Of a stretch of 64,000 bases of DNA, positions 1 to 13,596 are shown one piece after another. Positions within the stretch are counted from its first letter, which is position 1; every line of letters begins with the position of its first letter. The translations under genes and the position numbers were made by a program. Source of the DNA: Oegoconia quadripuncta (lineage: Eukaryota > Arthropoda > Insecta > Lepidoptera > Autostichidae). The notes beneath the pieces were generated by a model. That model saw nothing but the letters and a program-made list of their open reading frames with translations, was not told the origin of the DNA and searched no databases. The stretch lies in the NCBI GenBank assembly GCA_949316235.1, contig OX438749.1, forward strand, positions 9,132,914-9,196,913, in the 5' to 3' direction.

Positions 1-2696
1 GCGTGACATACTAATTGGGCACACCTTGTTGGTTCATATATGTAATGATATTTTCACATTACTTATTGTACCTAAATCTATAATTTATTCACCCCTGATC
101 CAGAAACTTATTATTAATACTTTAGAATAAGAATAGATTGAAAGAACAGAACTGTATTCAAGTCGTCTTCGACTTAGAGAAATTCCCAAAAGTCTCTGTG
201 ATACCGACCGAGTGATATTATTAGGATTCATTTAGTAATCTCAATTAAGGTGTAACAGAAGAATTAAGAAGAAGAAATAAGTTAATGAATTGTGGACTAT
301 AGAAATCTAAATAAATGAATACAATTGGGTTCTAATTTATTCTCTAATTCAATATAAACTCGCAAGGGTATGAGCGCACTAATGACGGCCTTTTTCAACA
401 AATTCGTCGTTTCCATTAGCTAATCGCCATCTGAATGGTATTCCCGGAATAACGTCCGTCTGAGGGGTGTCTTGACCTTGCCAGAGGTGAGAGGGGCAGG
501 GGCCTGGACTGCACGTCTGCACCGAACGGTCACTGACTCGTTCGACTGGTTTGACTTGCACAGTATTATGATTTGCTTCCATTTATACCCAGATCAAAGG
601 TCTCTGTCTCTTCACATTGTAGAGACAACTATAGTTATCTTCATAGAATTTTTTTGTACTGTTTTATAATGGACTTACTTTATTGTACCCCAGTCCCTTT
701 ACAGTTGTTCCTTAAAATTTCCAGACAATAGAGACAGACAGGCCATGCAAAATGTACACTTATTTATACCCAAGATTGAAAAGTCATCTGTGATGTGATG
801 ATGTCTTAGGATGTTTTATCTATATGATTTTTCTTGTAGAAAGCAGTTGTTGTGGAACAGGTCTAGTGAGTTACAAACCATGGCCTTAATTATTGTAGTC
901 AGTAGAATATTCTCGGAAATGTAATGTGCCGTTTTCATAATTAAATAAAAGTTTGTTGTACAATATTGGCAGGTACCTATTTATGTAGAAGTTGTGAGAG
1001 AAATGGCTAGACGTTTGTGGTTCCTATCACACGTGGCACATGATGCAACTTCGTGTTTCTGCGGTTTAAAGATTTAGACATTGACGCCAAATATTAAGTT
1101 TCATGAACAGTTAGTAGCAATTTCATGAGAATGAATACTGGAACCCTGATATTGTAAACTAGGTTGACGTACCGTGTCCACAGCTGTCGACAACCGTAAA
1201 ATAGCCGAACCGATGTGACTGCCATATACACAAAATGCGTAAGACGAAAGATATACTTTCATTGTGTCACAGTTTTAATACATTCGTCAAAGGTAACAGA
1301 ACTTCTTATCAAACATTGTAGGGTAATAGGGTTTTGTTAAATTATAAAGAATTTCTCAAATCTTCTATTATCACGTTTGTCAATTATTTATCATTATACT
1401 AGATAGGATGTGACTTTTTCTTAGGTAAAATATTTTGTTGTATCTGAAGACGGTTTCAGGGCATGATTCTTGTATTGTTAGGTCACTATTGAGAATGTTA
1501 TAATTTGAGGTTATATATTTGAGTGACTATTACTTATATTACAAGATGATTCACCTGTTTTAATATTGAAAAGTAAGTTTGCTATATGTTATGAAAATTG
1601 AGTCATAAATTCGCCTGCGTCTGTAGGAACGATAAACGATTCCCACAAACCGAGGGGGGTGTTTGGTACAACAAATTATTTCTTGTTGCTTCCGTCCGCT
1701 GCCTCCGCATAACTTACAACAGAATTAAAAACCAAAAAACCCGACAGTATTTTTTTACCATAAAATGACACCCGGGGAGAAATCTGCATACAATAAAACA
1801 CGCCCGATAAACATATCATTTTTGTATGCAACCAAAACCAATGATATCATTATTATGATGTATTTCGTAATAATATATTATTGTATTTAATATAACACCT
1901 TCACATTGCGAAATCCCTTGAGTGAGACAGATTATATAATTGTGTAAACTGCCACTGAAACTAGAATTTCTATAAGTTAGTTACTTGACCTCGTTAATAT
2001 AACGTAATAAACAAGTGAATGCGTGTATTGCGTTACACTACGTCTCTATTTAATCCTCTTAGCTCTAAATTGAGCTTTATTTCTTTGATATTTACGTAAT
2101 TGTTAGTGTCGTCGGGACGCGTAATGTAGGGACCCCTTGTAATGTCGTCCATTTGAGACGGATGGCGTGACGCGGCGACAGATTGTGAGTCTCTTGAGGC
2201 TCACTAATGCTCGTCGAAACCATGTTAAACACGTAATTGCTTCTATATTGTCAGGGCGTCCTCAGGAATATTTGTTAGGGACAGCCATTTGTTTTTTGCA
2301 CGGTTTTCATAACTTTTTGCGTTGGGCGTAATCCTATTACCGCTCCTCCATTGACTTCATACTCTCGTATGGAATATGACCACTTTGTAGCTATATTACG
2401 AGTATCTATTATTGTGCACTACTTACATAATGATTAAAGTATTTATTTTTAATCTTTTGAAAGGAGCATTTACATAGCTTCTTATAATAGTTTTTTTCTT
2501 TGTCTGGCTGAAGTTAAAAATAACGGTTGTCTTCTGTATACACTTCAGTTGCATGGTACTAAATAACTGTCAGAGCCGAATGGTTCATGTTACGGTTCTA
2601 TTTTTTCATCGACCTTGTCCTCTCCTTGCACTTGAAATTATATTGGGTTTAAGAGGACCGGCATGTTTTTGTAATAAACGTTTTAGTGTATTTTAG

Positions 2697-2800
2697 GGTT
2701 CCGTAGTCAAACTAAAAACCCTCATAGTATCGCTTTGTCCGTCTGACTTTGGATCTGTATGTATTATATAGCTGAAATTTGGCAAGTTGATAAGGCGTAC
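2697..2800 (+). repeat. Fragment of a widespread lepidopteran interspersed repeat
   Basis: The stretch beginning GGTTCCGTAGTCAAACTAAA, with a TTTGTCCGTCTGACT core and GCTGAAATTTGGCAAG, has the same layout as the longer copy at 25438-25880 (AACCCT..ATAGGATC, TCTGTCTGTC, CGTGGAGATATCAAG). It is truncated at both ends. Family assignment beyond 'interspersed repeat' is not possible by eye. Confidence 0.45.
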
Positions 2801-3059
2801 AAGTTTTTAACTTTCCTCCTTTTCATGTAAGTAGATAAAGTGGAGGTGATTTTTTTTATAGGTCTTTCAAAAATATTGGCGGTTGTCATAAATACTTTTT
2901 CGGTAAAGGGATCCGTTTACGAAATATGGTCATTTATGTTGGTTTGTAAATTTGTAATGTACTCACAATATTTAGTTTATAGTACAAAAATAGAAGCAAA
3001 GTAGAAAAGTGTCTTAAATATTGAGAATATAGGTATAAATTTGAAAATACTAACACTTG

Positions 3060-3110
3060 GAGTCAAAGTCAAAAATATTTTATTCAATGTGGGATACAAA
3101 ATTATCAATT
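3060..3110 (-). repeat. Possible LINE 3'-end fragment
   Basis: GAGTCAAAGTCAAAAATATT followed by TTATTCAATGTGGG is a motif I recognise as recurrent in Lepidoptera, probably a CR1-group LINE 3' end read on the minus strand. Only about 50 bases are recognisable. Confidence 0.35.
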
Positions 3111-3896
3111 ATGGAAAGTCAACATGTTATTTTTTAAACTAAAATTTTGGAAAACAGCCTACCTGTTTATTGCTGCGGAAAAATTTTGAAAAATATCATC
3201 TGTATTTTTGTCAATATTAAGAATCAAATTCTAAAATAAACATTATGTCTTAGATTATCAACACTTCGAAATCTAACATTGGTCTCTTTAAATTTTATGT
3301 CAAGTTCGAATAGAATTGTATGAAAGTTATAGAGAAGCAAACGTCTTAAGTAAGCAGGTTTTCTTTCCTTTAAAATAAAGTTTCCTTAATTTAAGGCGAT
3401 GTCCCCTCATATTATCCCGTTGATGTGGGATGGATACCCTGTACATACAAGGAGTTTAATCAACCGTGCTAAGTTGCCGATTTATACAGTTGTAAGATAT
3501 TCTCTGTCTTCATTACTGTTTCCAGAACTGCTAAATACTGGTAGTATTCTGAAGAATCCCTTGCAATATAATATTGCAAGGCATTAAGTATAATAATGCA
3601 ATACGAAGTTTTGTCGTGTCAGATCTAAACAAATGTTATGTGAGTGGATTGTTAGGAAGTTCAAGATTCACGGTCACGGCCGTTGTAAACAGACGATGGT
3701 CACACAACATGCCCCGAACCCATATGGCTTCTCTATCACACCACTTCAAAAGGAAACAAACATCATAATAAGCCAACGAACTCAGTATACACACACCCCA
3801 CCTAATGAAAAGTTATTCACCGTACTTTGTTACCAATTTTCTCACATGTACCTTCATAATATATGATTGAAGGTAAGAGATTCATCTAATCTAACT

Positions 3897-4088
3897 TCTT
3901 ACTAATATTATGCGAAAATTTGGATGTTTGTTTATTTGTTGCTTAGTCACGGCCAAACGGTTGAACGGATTTGGATGAAATTTGGCATAAAGATAGCATT
4001 AAGACATAGACTATTTTTATCCCGGCAAAGTGAGTAGTTCCCGCGGAATAAACAAATTAAACGTAAGCCGCGGGCTAAAAGCTAGTTC
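3897..4088 (+). repeat. Helitron-like/short interspersed repeat ending in CTAGTT
   Basis: The segment runs from CTAATATTATGCGAAAATTT through a TTTGTTTATTTGTTGCTTAG core, GAACGGATTTGGATGAAATT, TATCCCGGCAAAGTGAGTAG, TTCCCGCGGAAT and ends GCGGGCTAAAAGCTAGTT. This layout, with the GC-rich hairpin just before a terminal CTAG, is familiar from abundant non-autonomous lepidopteran repeats often placed with Helitrons. A second, inverted and diverged copy lies at 42530-42775. No coding capacity. Confidence 0.5.
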
Positions 4089-4555
4089 AACATAAAACCT
4101 TAAAAACAAAAGCCCGACTAGGAAATGGATTTTGTGAACTAAAATGAAATAGATTTTCTTTATTATGGATCATCAGTATTAGTGTGGCGATTAGGGCAAA
4201 TTCTCCATGGAAAGTGATCCAAATATGCTGTGGTTCTGATTAGATAGGTAATGCCAGTAACAATATCATAGTGTTTATTTAGTAACTTATTCTTACAATG
4301 ATTTTCGTATTCAGTATCTTTATTGTTAAACTTTTATTTTTATTATCTTTTTCAGTGGTCCGTAAATTGTAACTTTATCTAAAAGAACAATCTAATTTCG
4401 AATTCTCTCTTTTAGTGTAGTCCGATTTTATACGGTGCTATGTAGAGCTGCGTGGCTGCATCTGTTTCACAAAATTGGTTTATTTGTATTACTTGTAGAG
4501 TAAATTAATCATGGAGTAAATTTGTCTTTTGATCATTTAATATAAAAGAGCAAAG

Positions 4556-4720
4556 ATGAGCCATTTCATGCAACACGTCAACCTTACCGGAAATATAATA
4601 GGAGGGAAGGTAGCTGTAAAGAGAAAGAGGGGAAGACCAAAGATAAATTACGTTGATCAGATAAAGAGGAAGATTAATTGGTGTGGTATAAGGTTAAAAG
4701 AAGGCATGGGATCGTCTACA
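4556..4720 (+). pseudogene. RTE-type LINE ORF remnant (C-terminal part)
   Basis: A 94-codon open frame starting at 4556 contains IIGGKVAVKRKRGRPKINYV followed by DQIKRKI. This resembles the segment near the C-terminus of RTE-type reverse transcriptase proteins (pattern EGKR-RGRPR--Y-DQ). Nothing upstream encodes RT, so this is a 5'-truncated dead copy. The KRGRPK core also looks like an AT-hook, but the extended context fits the LINE better. The frame beyond about 4720 has no recognisable homology. Confidence 0.45.
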
Positions 4721-4884
4721 ATGGAGGGAGTTGGAGTTATACGGACAAGATATCTGTATAACGATTTTTGTTTGTGTATGCGAAAAGTACTGATTCGCCA
4801 TTGTGACTTGTTAGTTTTCGCCTGGGCATACAATCGGTGAAAGATCAAAAATAGCACCGCTGCTCTTAAATTTGAACAGAATTG

Positions 4885-4982
4885 AAGAGCGTCTCACGTC
4901 GCTACCAACTGGTTGCTCTGGAAATCAAGGGGGAGACCTACGTTCAGCAGTGGATGTCCAACGGCTGATATGACGAGCATTT
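4885..4982 (+). repeat. LINE-like 3' end, copy 1
   Basis: The sequence CAACTGGTTGCTCTGGAAAT, then GGGGGAGACCTACGTTCAGC, AGTGGATGTCCAACGGCTGA and a short TGATATGA-type tail is a common lepidopteran LINE 3' end. A diverged second copy is at 9846-9935 in the same orientation. It probably belongs to the RTE-like remnant just upstream. Confidence 0.5.
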
Positions 4983-7900
4983 ATTTACCAATTGTGAAAA
5001 TAGTGTGTCATGTAAATCCGTTTTGTTTTGAGTGATAGAATGATTACTGCCTTACACAATTTTATTCAAATGCAAGTGTTTCATGAAACCGTAATGCATT
5101 TGCAAACCAATTGCGTATATTGCGTTTAAATAATACCAGACTTCGTAGCGAATTGTTCAGGCAGGTCAAATGAGAAATTTATGTTACGCAAGTTGATGTT
5201 CATCAAGTTTCCCTTCCCACGTCTGTCTGGCCCTTGTGAGAATTTTAACACAATTTGCTTTGATTTGTATAGTCTTATAATTTCAGCTCCTTCGTCCCGT
5301 TCTCGCTGCTTCCGTTTTCGATGCCAGCCACATTTGCCTATCTGTTTTACATTCTACGCATTATTATTCACAACTGGGCAGTAGGAATTCGGATGGGCTT
5401 TTATTAGTGTTTCGAATCTCATTTATTGTCAATAGCGCTGTTGAATTTTGTGGGGGCGTTGGCCGCCAGCTTTGCATGCGATCCCGCGCCCCGCGTCAAC
5501 TCACGAACAACTGTCTCGTTAAGTTCCCCCGACGAACCTTTTTGCTCGTATTCTGTTTAACCCTCCATCGTTATGGACGTATAGGTCGACGATATCATAT
5601 CTCTTGTTTTATTTGTAGGAAGTCATGCTTGCGTAGATAATTGAAATGATGATATGTTAAATTCAAAGCGCAAGCGAGTGTGTTGGGAATGTTTTGTCTT
5701 TACGTTCATTATAATAATTTTTCAGAAGCACGTACCGTATTAATGTTCACTTAGGTTTAAAGAGGGCTTTCGACACACCAACAGTGGTTTGACTGGTTGG
5801 GTTAATTAAAATTAGCAAAAGCACAAAATTAATGCAGGTATCCTTATAACATTACCTGTTTTGTTATGTTTTACTTAACGACCTTGAAATCGCAGTAGGC
5901 AGGCATCAGATCAATATCGCAGATTTTTAATTTCATTAATGTTCCAACGATGTTCCACGACCACCTTCCTTTTTGTTCTCAACCAGAATTACATTCATAC
6001 AGTCGTTATTTGTACGCAGATTGCTGGAGCTTTTGCTAAGCAAAACTCCCTGCAGTCCGTGCGGCCGGAAATATGAACCCATTGTATACTGGCTTCGCCT
6101 TTTTGTGCACAGAGAATACAGGGATTGCGCTTTAGTGTTTTTTTATTGTAATTATTTCGAGTTGCACAGATTCTACGAACTACCTCGCTTTGAATTCGAG
6201 ATTGAGTGTTGAAACTTATTTACTGTTATTCATTTACCTACGCTACAAATAATATTTTGGTTAATATGATAAGACCATCCGTTTACTACCAACGAGAGAT
6301 AACAACTTATATTTATCGCTGCCACTGAAAGAATTTAGATGCATAACAATTCTCATTGTTTTAAAAATTAACTCATCTTTTTGTCTTTTCCAGGTAAGCC
6401 TTATCTGACGTTTATTGGTAAGAGAAACAAATGCTAAGTAGGGTATGCCTGCGGAACGTACTCCACAGCGGCATTAGTTGTTGCCCAGTCTCGAGATGCT
6501 GTTGTGGCTTATGGTGATCAGTGGAGTTCGTGAACGTGTCGATTAAATTACGATGCTGCACCACTGTCTCAATACTTCTGATAACGTGTATCTCTTTAAC
6601 ACTCGAGGTAAAGCTAGATATTTGGTGCTATCATACCACAGAAAATAACGGTGAAAAGATGTTCCTAAGTCGCGGAAATATTCCGAGGCGAATTTTCCCT
6701 TGTTACATAAAATAAACTAATGCCGAACGAACACATCAATCGACATAATACTTTCTCTTATTCCAAATACTTATGATTTTTATTATAATAGAGTTATGCA
6801 TGGCACTTGCTTTCAAACCGGCTGACGACAGTTCACCTGATGAAATATGATTATCACCACCATTTCAATTTTGGATTGCATGAATTATTAACACAAGTCT
6901 ACGTCTGGTGCATCATTGGAGCCAAGTATCAACCCTGGCCGGTGTACTAGCTGTTTTAATTTTTAAGTTGGAACATGCCATTTGGTGGCAAAGGTAAAAG
7001 GGATAGCACCTATTTTCCAATAAGTAAATGTTATCATTTGTTTAAATTATCTGTCTATTGCTATCCAACGAGAACTTTCGGTGTCGCTGATACGGACTTT
7101 TAATGAATACCTATTGGTTAAAATATACTCCTAGCATTGTTCTTTCTGGAGTTTCTTTACTTATATAATTTTAAATTACTGATATAATAATCTATCATAT
7201 ACTTTCTGTATAAAAAATAAGAAACCGTCAAGTAAAAGTTGTTGCTTTCTGTTCTTTCACAGAATATTAGATGCAAGTGAATTAGTGAGTCAACGCAGGT
7301 AACCGTTTCGAATGTTGTTGTAGGTTCTTATGCATGCAGTTCGTGCATCTTGTACCTATAAGGAATATTCTCTATATATTGAAGCTATTTCTTTTCCTTG
7401 GATGAAGGTTACATATTTTCCCCTCATTCGAAACCTTTTGTATTAAATTTCATGTAATTCTGGCTTAATTTTCTCTTATGATTTATAGATTAGGATGCTT
7501 TGTCAAAGTAAATTATATTATTATGATGACTCATCTGTTATCTGCCGTACGAATTACGTAAAGAAAGCTAAATATAGACTGGGTTTGTGGAAGTGTGCAA
7601 ATTAGTGGGACGCGCGACGTTCGTAAGGAATTTGTATGTTTTGATGACACATAATGAACCGAATCGTTTCTGACATTGAATTTTAGATGTCAAGTAATTG
7701 TCTATTAAAACATAATAATTTAACATCTTGATGTACCTCGTTTGTTGACTCATCCGTGTCATGCATCATTATGCATGTTTGTATTATTAACTTTTGGTAA
7801 TGGTATTTGTAGCTAGGTCACCATTTTATCGAAATTTGACAATGTTGTGTTTTGACTATTCCCGCGCCATAATGGTTTGATGGTGGTAAAGCGCTGAACG

Positions 7901-9845
7901 ATCATGCATAAAAACTAGTACAAAAAATCTTAGCTAACATATCAAAAGTAGGTAAGGCATATGACGAGTACATAAGTAATAATAAGTCCACCTTTGTACA
8001 TGACCTATTGTTTGTACTCTGTTAAATATGTAATTTTTTTGGTGCAATAAAGAATATTATATTATAATAAGAAGTACCTATTTGAGGTTCAAAGAAGTGT
8101 AAATACCTAAAAGTTAAACACGATATGTTTTAACATGTAGGTAACTTCCTTCTTGTGTACATAAGTGAATCATACTCTTATTTTTAACTCACTGAACTGG
8201 ACGCATAAAACGTTAAAGTTTAAACAAAGAAGAAATTATTTTGGTGCGCCCATGCGTTTTGGATGTTACGAGCACTCAGACGTAACTGCTGTGAAGTAAT
8301 ATTCATACTTTACTAATAATGTTATAATATCATTAAAAATATCTAGCCTTACGGATTATGATCTCAGATCACACGAGAGGATTTGAACCTTGAATGTTTA
8401 TTTAATGTTCTCATATTCGCTCGTTTAAATAAATTGTAAACAACCGATACGTCATGGATGATGATTAATAATTATAACACGAATCTTTCAAATTGTATGT
8501 GAATTTGTAAACATCGACATGAGCGACCTTACAGTAAATACTTACCTACTAGTTAATAAAATTATCTTGTTAAGATCCTCTATTGCAACAATATGCTCGT
8601 TATAATTCCATAGAATATTAATTATACGGATTCTTTCTCCCTGTCAGTCTTCCTGACTGATGGGTTTGCATAAAAACGTAGTTAAGAGACCGCCACTGGA
8701 CGGAATAAACCTTCTTAAATATACATCGGATTCCTGGCTTGTGTTGATGACAACTAGAAGATTAACAAAGTATAGTACTATACTTTATCTCTACCATGAA
8801 GTTTCGGAATAAAGTAAGTTTTGCAGTTCCGAAGAGATTGCGAAACTTTTTACGGTACGGGACTGTATCATACGTAAAGGTATAGTTGTCTTCGAAACAA
8901 GTTCTTGATTAAGTTTCTTTGTCAGTTAAAGTGAACCCTCATCCCTATGTAGATTAATGAACCGTACTCATTGCAAATAAAGTTGATAGTTCTATGCAGT
9001 ATGACCGTCTTCAAATTTAGTAATCTACCAATAATTTGTGCTGTCAGTACTAAAAATACTAAATAGAAAACGGAATTTTATATTAAAATTCTACTACGTT
9101 TTTATAGTGCATATATTTTAGCAATAATCAATAACAACGTATGTTTTTAATAAATATATTTATTGTAAACCTACTTAATATGTATTACGCAAGAACTATG
9201 AGTAGAACTAAACTTATTTCTGTATAGTCAACCAAGAAGAGTATTCTGAATATTGCTCCCATTCAGCTCTGTATTTTTTCGAGCCAGTGAAAACCAAGTG
9301 AAATCACAAAAAAAGGAGTAATAATAAATCGGTGCTTGAAACAGTGTTACCAGCATATTATTGTTCTTTAAATTATTATGATCAGAAAGTAGTAGTGTTG
9401 TTAGGAAAAGTAACTGAAGCAATACTAAAATAATTGAAATTATACCAAAATTACACAAAAATTTTAAAATATACTAAAATTGTACTTTTGCAGAGGTTCA
9501 ATTATACCAATTTAGTACTGAAAATACCAAACACGGTCACACTACTGGTTCTATGTAATTTAAAGTAGTGAATGTGCACAAATGGCAAATCCATTAAGGA
9601 TTGCCTAATTTGTAGGCAGGTAGTGTTTAAAGTAGCAAGCTACAATAGCAAATTGGCTAACGTTTGTGTTAACTGGAGCAATCAGTGGAAACGAGCGATG
9701 TGTGTGTGATAGATATGATAATATTGACAAGTTCATACGCGGTCGGGACCTAGATATTTACTAGCTCAGTTTCGAAATTTTTCAACGTCAGGAATAAATA
9801 AATGTTAACTTATTTAATATTACAGTAGCAATTAATAACATCAAT

Positions 9846-9935
9846 GCAATCCAACCGGTCACTCTGAAAATCAGTGGAGGTGGCCTGTGTTCAGCTACTG
9901 CTGAATATATTGATATGATGATGATAATGTTGAAT
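9846..9935 (+). repeat. LINE-like 3' end, copy 2
   Basis: CAATCCAACCGGTCACTCTG, GAGGTGGCCTGTGTTCAGCT and a GATATGATGATGATAATG tail parallel the sequence at 4885-4982. The short GATGAT tail is the simple repeat expected at the 3' end of such a LINE. Confidence 0.45.
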
Positions 9936-11344
9936 AAAATCAAAAATAAACGTTATGGAACATAAGCAAAATATACGTCTTACAATAATTTTACAATAAA
10001 AAGAGTACAATTAGGCGGTCGATTCAGTAAAAGCGATCTCTTTCAGCTAAACTGTTGTGAAAGTAATTTACGCTGTACCTACTTCTGGGACTAAACCTCA
10101 AGAAACCGTTTTTTTTTGTTGACTGTTGCTCTTTTTGTCAAAATTAAGAAATCAAAATACTATTAAACTTATTTGGATTGAAAATGTGTCGAAGTCTATA
10201 GGTGTTATTGTGGAATTATTATATAGGGCAACCGTGTTATCTATGAACGTGTGAAGATTAAATTCTTCAACCGTAATGTCATGCATGATATGCGGTGGAG
10301 CACCCAAAGGAGCGATTAACCACAAAATTCGAAAGTCGATCAGCGAGTTTACTAACACATCTGTTGGTTCGTGACGGGATGCAGAGTGAGGTGATCCGTC
10401 GGAAAACTAAAGGATCGACAAAGTTCTACTAAAGTTGTAGGCGGAAGTGGCAATGAGCTCTCCACATCTGTCGTAGAAACGACAATCGTTGCGAGTTCTA
10501 CGAGTATAGTTGAAATCATGTGTGTGGATATGGACAGCCCCCTGCTGAGTGAAGCGACGGTCTGCATAGAGTGGTCAGTGAAGTCAATGACTAGTAAGGG
10601 CTAGTAATAAAATACTATATAGTATAAAAATTGAATAAATATTTATTGAAATTTTTGAGTTGTACGATTGTTAAAGAAAGATGGAACTTGTTTAAATTGG
10701 ACATATAAACATAATGTGAATTGAATAATTTATCTCAATTCTTCAATATTAATTAAGTTATATAACCGAATGCTGATTGAGTATTTTGATTGGAGTGCAT
10801 TTGCTATTGTTAGTGACACGCTTCAGTTGCCCTTGTCGGTAGAGCGCTTCAGGGAATCAGAAGATATTAGCTGACGTTCATTCTCCTTTCACTATTCAGT
10901 TTACATAAAGCATAATTCCAATTGTTCTTGGCCTCGTTGCTAGAGGATTGTTATGAATATATGCATGAAAGGAATTTACTATGTATTGATACAGTGTCTG
11001 TCGTATCATGCGACATAGTTCACAATGTTGTCAAATGTGACATTGTCACGCAAATTCATTAAATTGGGTTATTATAATGCATGACTCGAGTTTAATAGAA
11101 TTATTCACTTACAGTTGCATATACCTGGAAGCAAGTTTAGAACACGTTTTTATAATATGGCATTGGACTGTTCGCGGGCAATACCCCACCCGTACCTAAC
11201 GTGATGTCATTAAAACTTTAACACATTGCGACTTCTAATGTGGATATAGATTTTTGATATGATGTCTATAGAAGTTTGTATCCAAAGAGCACATAGTTTG
11301 ACAGTAGTAAGTTGCTCAAAAGTTGGTACACTGTTAGTTAATAC

Positions 11345-11525
11345 CAGGGCTTGAAACCGGTTAATATTTTTTTCCGAAAATACTTCTATGTGAATTACCT
11401 GATATTCCTAAGATTGATTTATAGAAGTACAACTCTTAAGATAAGTTTATGAAAAAACTTATATTTTATGGAAAACCTTAACACGGTTAAATTTACATAT
11501 TAAAATTAGCCGTTTTCAAGCACTG
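11345..11525. mobile_element. hAT-like MITE
   Basis: A 181-bp element. The left end CAGGGCTTGAAACCGGTTAA and the reverse complement of the right end, CAGTGCTTGAAAACGGCTAA, match at 16 of 20 positions. Flanks are GTTAATAC on the left and GTTAAAAT on the right (6 of 8 identical), consistent with a decayed 8-bp target-site duplication. CAG-type ends plus an 8-bp duplication are hallmarks of the hAT superfamily. No ORF inside, so non-autonomous. Confidence 0.65.
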
Positions 11526-13285
11526 GTTAAAATTGTAAAACCCCTTATTCAATCCTAGTTAGTTCCAAAGGTTGCTAAAACGCCTTTTTACGATATTACA
11601 TCGGCCCTTCAAAACTAAAACCTAACAACGTATGACGACGGACCCTTTTCGTTAACTCGCACGACCTCCCGCTAATGTTTCTTCAAAGTGTCAACTGGCA
11701 CACGTACTAATTTTTTTAAGTTCATCCTATAAAGGCGGAGCCATTAATAGTACAGTTGGCAGACATACAGTCACCGCAATCGTAAATATCACTGGGCCAG
11801 TAGAAATACCAAAAATAAATTGCGGCAAGGCCTTGTGTAGAGTAAATCATTCCTAATTCCTCTTAGGATAGATTCCAGTTTGGACGGACTTCGTTTCTAA
11901 TCCTTATTGGACCGAACCCTTCTATCACAAATTCTTTTAATTTTATTCACGACGTATTTATTGGAGTTGTGCGTGATATCGATATAAACAAATTACAATT
12001 TCTTCTTTATAATATTTAAGCATTTTATGATATAGAGTAATAACAAAGATTATTCTAACACTTGATCGAACAGACGGACGTGATGCATGTACGCAACAAA
12101 TGCCCTTGAAAATATCCCTTTCTATAACGTGTCTACATAAGACTAGTTCAATTTAATTTAAGAAAGCTAAGCGAATTTTTATATCGCTTTCAAGAAGTCT
12201 AAAATACGAAAGGCTAATCAATGAATCTTTTGTTAGTTTAAGTTATTTGAAAAGTTCGATATTAATGTTCGAATTGGCTCGGCCTCAAAGGCCCTCCTCC
12301 CAATTAAACCTTTTAGTATTCCATGACCTCTGTCGTCATCTTGCAAGTATTAATTTATCGTTGTAGAACAAGTTTGCAGTACTATCATTTCAATAAATTT
12401 AAGCTGTTCTCGAATATAGCTATGAATGAAGCCTATTATTTTAAGATTAGTTTGTATGGATTATTTGAAATCTTTTCGCTATTCAGTAGGTATAACAAGG
12501 CCATTGCAATCCACATATGCAGTGACAATAGTATTATTTACGCGATTGGGAAGAATGCCAGAATATCCACTGTTCAGAGTCCGCTTGAAGGGCGAATCAG
12601 CTCGGGAATAATACGACGACTGTATCTAATTGTAATTAGAAACGTTGTTAAGTCTCATGAATTTGTCTGAAATTGATTCCACGAAATACACAAACTTGGG
12701 ATATGTTTCATCTTTTGATAAATGCGTCACAAGTATAGTAAGCAGGAAGATAGGATATTGTATCAATAATTAATGAACTCATTCATGTACAATTTCTCGT
12801 CAACAAGGAAGCAAAGATGTGACGTCAATTGGACAAAACATACCCAGCTGAGAGGATTATGCTTAGTTATGTGTTAGCCAGTTTTATATATGCTGAAGTA
12901 TTTCTGTTTTTGTTGATAGAAATAAGGATAAATGCGATGTTATTTTCGAAACTAAAATCAATTTTCATATACAGTGCAAATAACTCATAATTATTGGAAA
13001 TCGTTTGAACCCTGATAAAGTAGGCAATATTATTTATAGTCTGGCATACATTAGCCAGCCCATTAGAACGATGGTCGTCGTTAAAGGCTGAGTAATGACC
13101 TGCAACCTATTGTTAGAAATTCCTGTATGGAATAGCTTTCAACGTTTTATATAATCGATTTTTTGTAACAAATTTCCCGTTAAAACGTTAGCGATCGACA
13201 TTATGTTTAAATATACACTTTGTTTGCTTCGACTATTGAGATCAATTTATGGGTATTTTAGGTTATTAACATCTACATTAATTTT

Positions 13286-13534
13286 GACGACCATTTGGTG
13301 TAGTGGATAGTGACCCTGTCAGTGAAATCAACAGTTGCGGTTGCGAATCCCGCGAGGGGTAAATATTTATGCGATGAATACCAACAAATATTCCCGAGTC
13401 ATGGATGTTTATATAAATATTTATGTTTGTTTATTCGTTGTTTAGGATCCACTAGGATAGGATAGTACAAGCTTTACTTAGTTTGGGACTAGATGATTAA
13501 TGTAGGTGTTCGAAATATTTCTTTATTAATGTCT
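13286..13534 (+). repeat. tRNA-derived SINE, family A, copy 1
   Basis: The head contains TGGTGTAGTGGATAGTGACC (box A-like) and GGTTGCGAATCCCGCGAGGG (box B-like), followed by a body with TATTCCCGAGTCATGGATGT and AGCTTTACTTAGTTTGGGAC and an AT-rich tail. The same order is seen on the minus strand at 42237-42482 and, damaged, at 39253-39452 and 22018-22178. It is not a functional tRNA: the anticodon arm cannot be formed convincingly and a SINE body follows. Confidence 0.75.
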
Positions 13535-13559
13535 ACTGTGTGATTGCATTGTGACAGGT

Positions 13560-13596
13560 ATTCATTAAAGTTTTGTAACGCAAAACTTTAATGAAT
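13560..13596. repeat. Perfect 16-bp inverted repeat with 5-nt loop
   Basis: The left arm ATTCATTAAAGTTTTG (13560-13575) and the right arm CAAAACTTTAATGAAT (13581-13596) are exact reverse complements around TAACG. No ORF or T-run makes it look like a known signal. Confidence 0.8.

Noticed and set aside
4556..4840. Possible AT-hook (KRGRPK) small protein
   Set aside because: The surrounding residues fit the C-terminal part of RTE LINE proteins, and a LINE-type 3' end follows.
10152..10567. Two adjacent minus-strand frames with Thr/Val-rich peptides
   Set aside because: No recognisable domain and no convincing splice sites; could be a remnant of something, but unsupported.
12323..12670. 115-codon ORF
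   Set aside because: No motif, AT-driven codon use, overlapping alternative frame.
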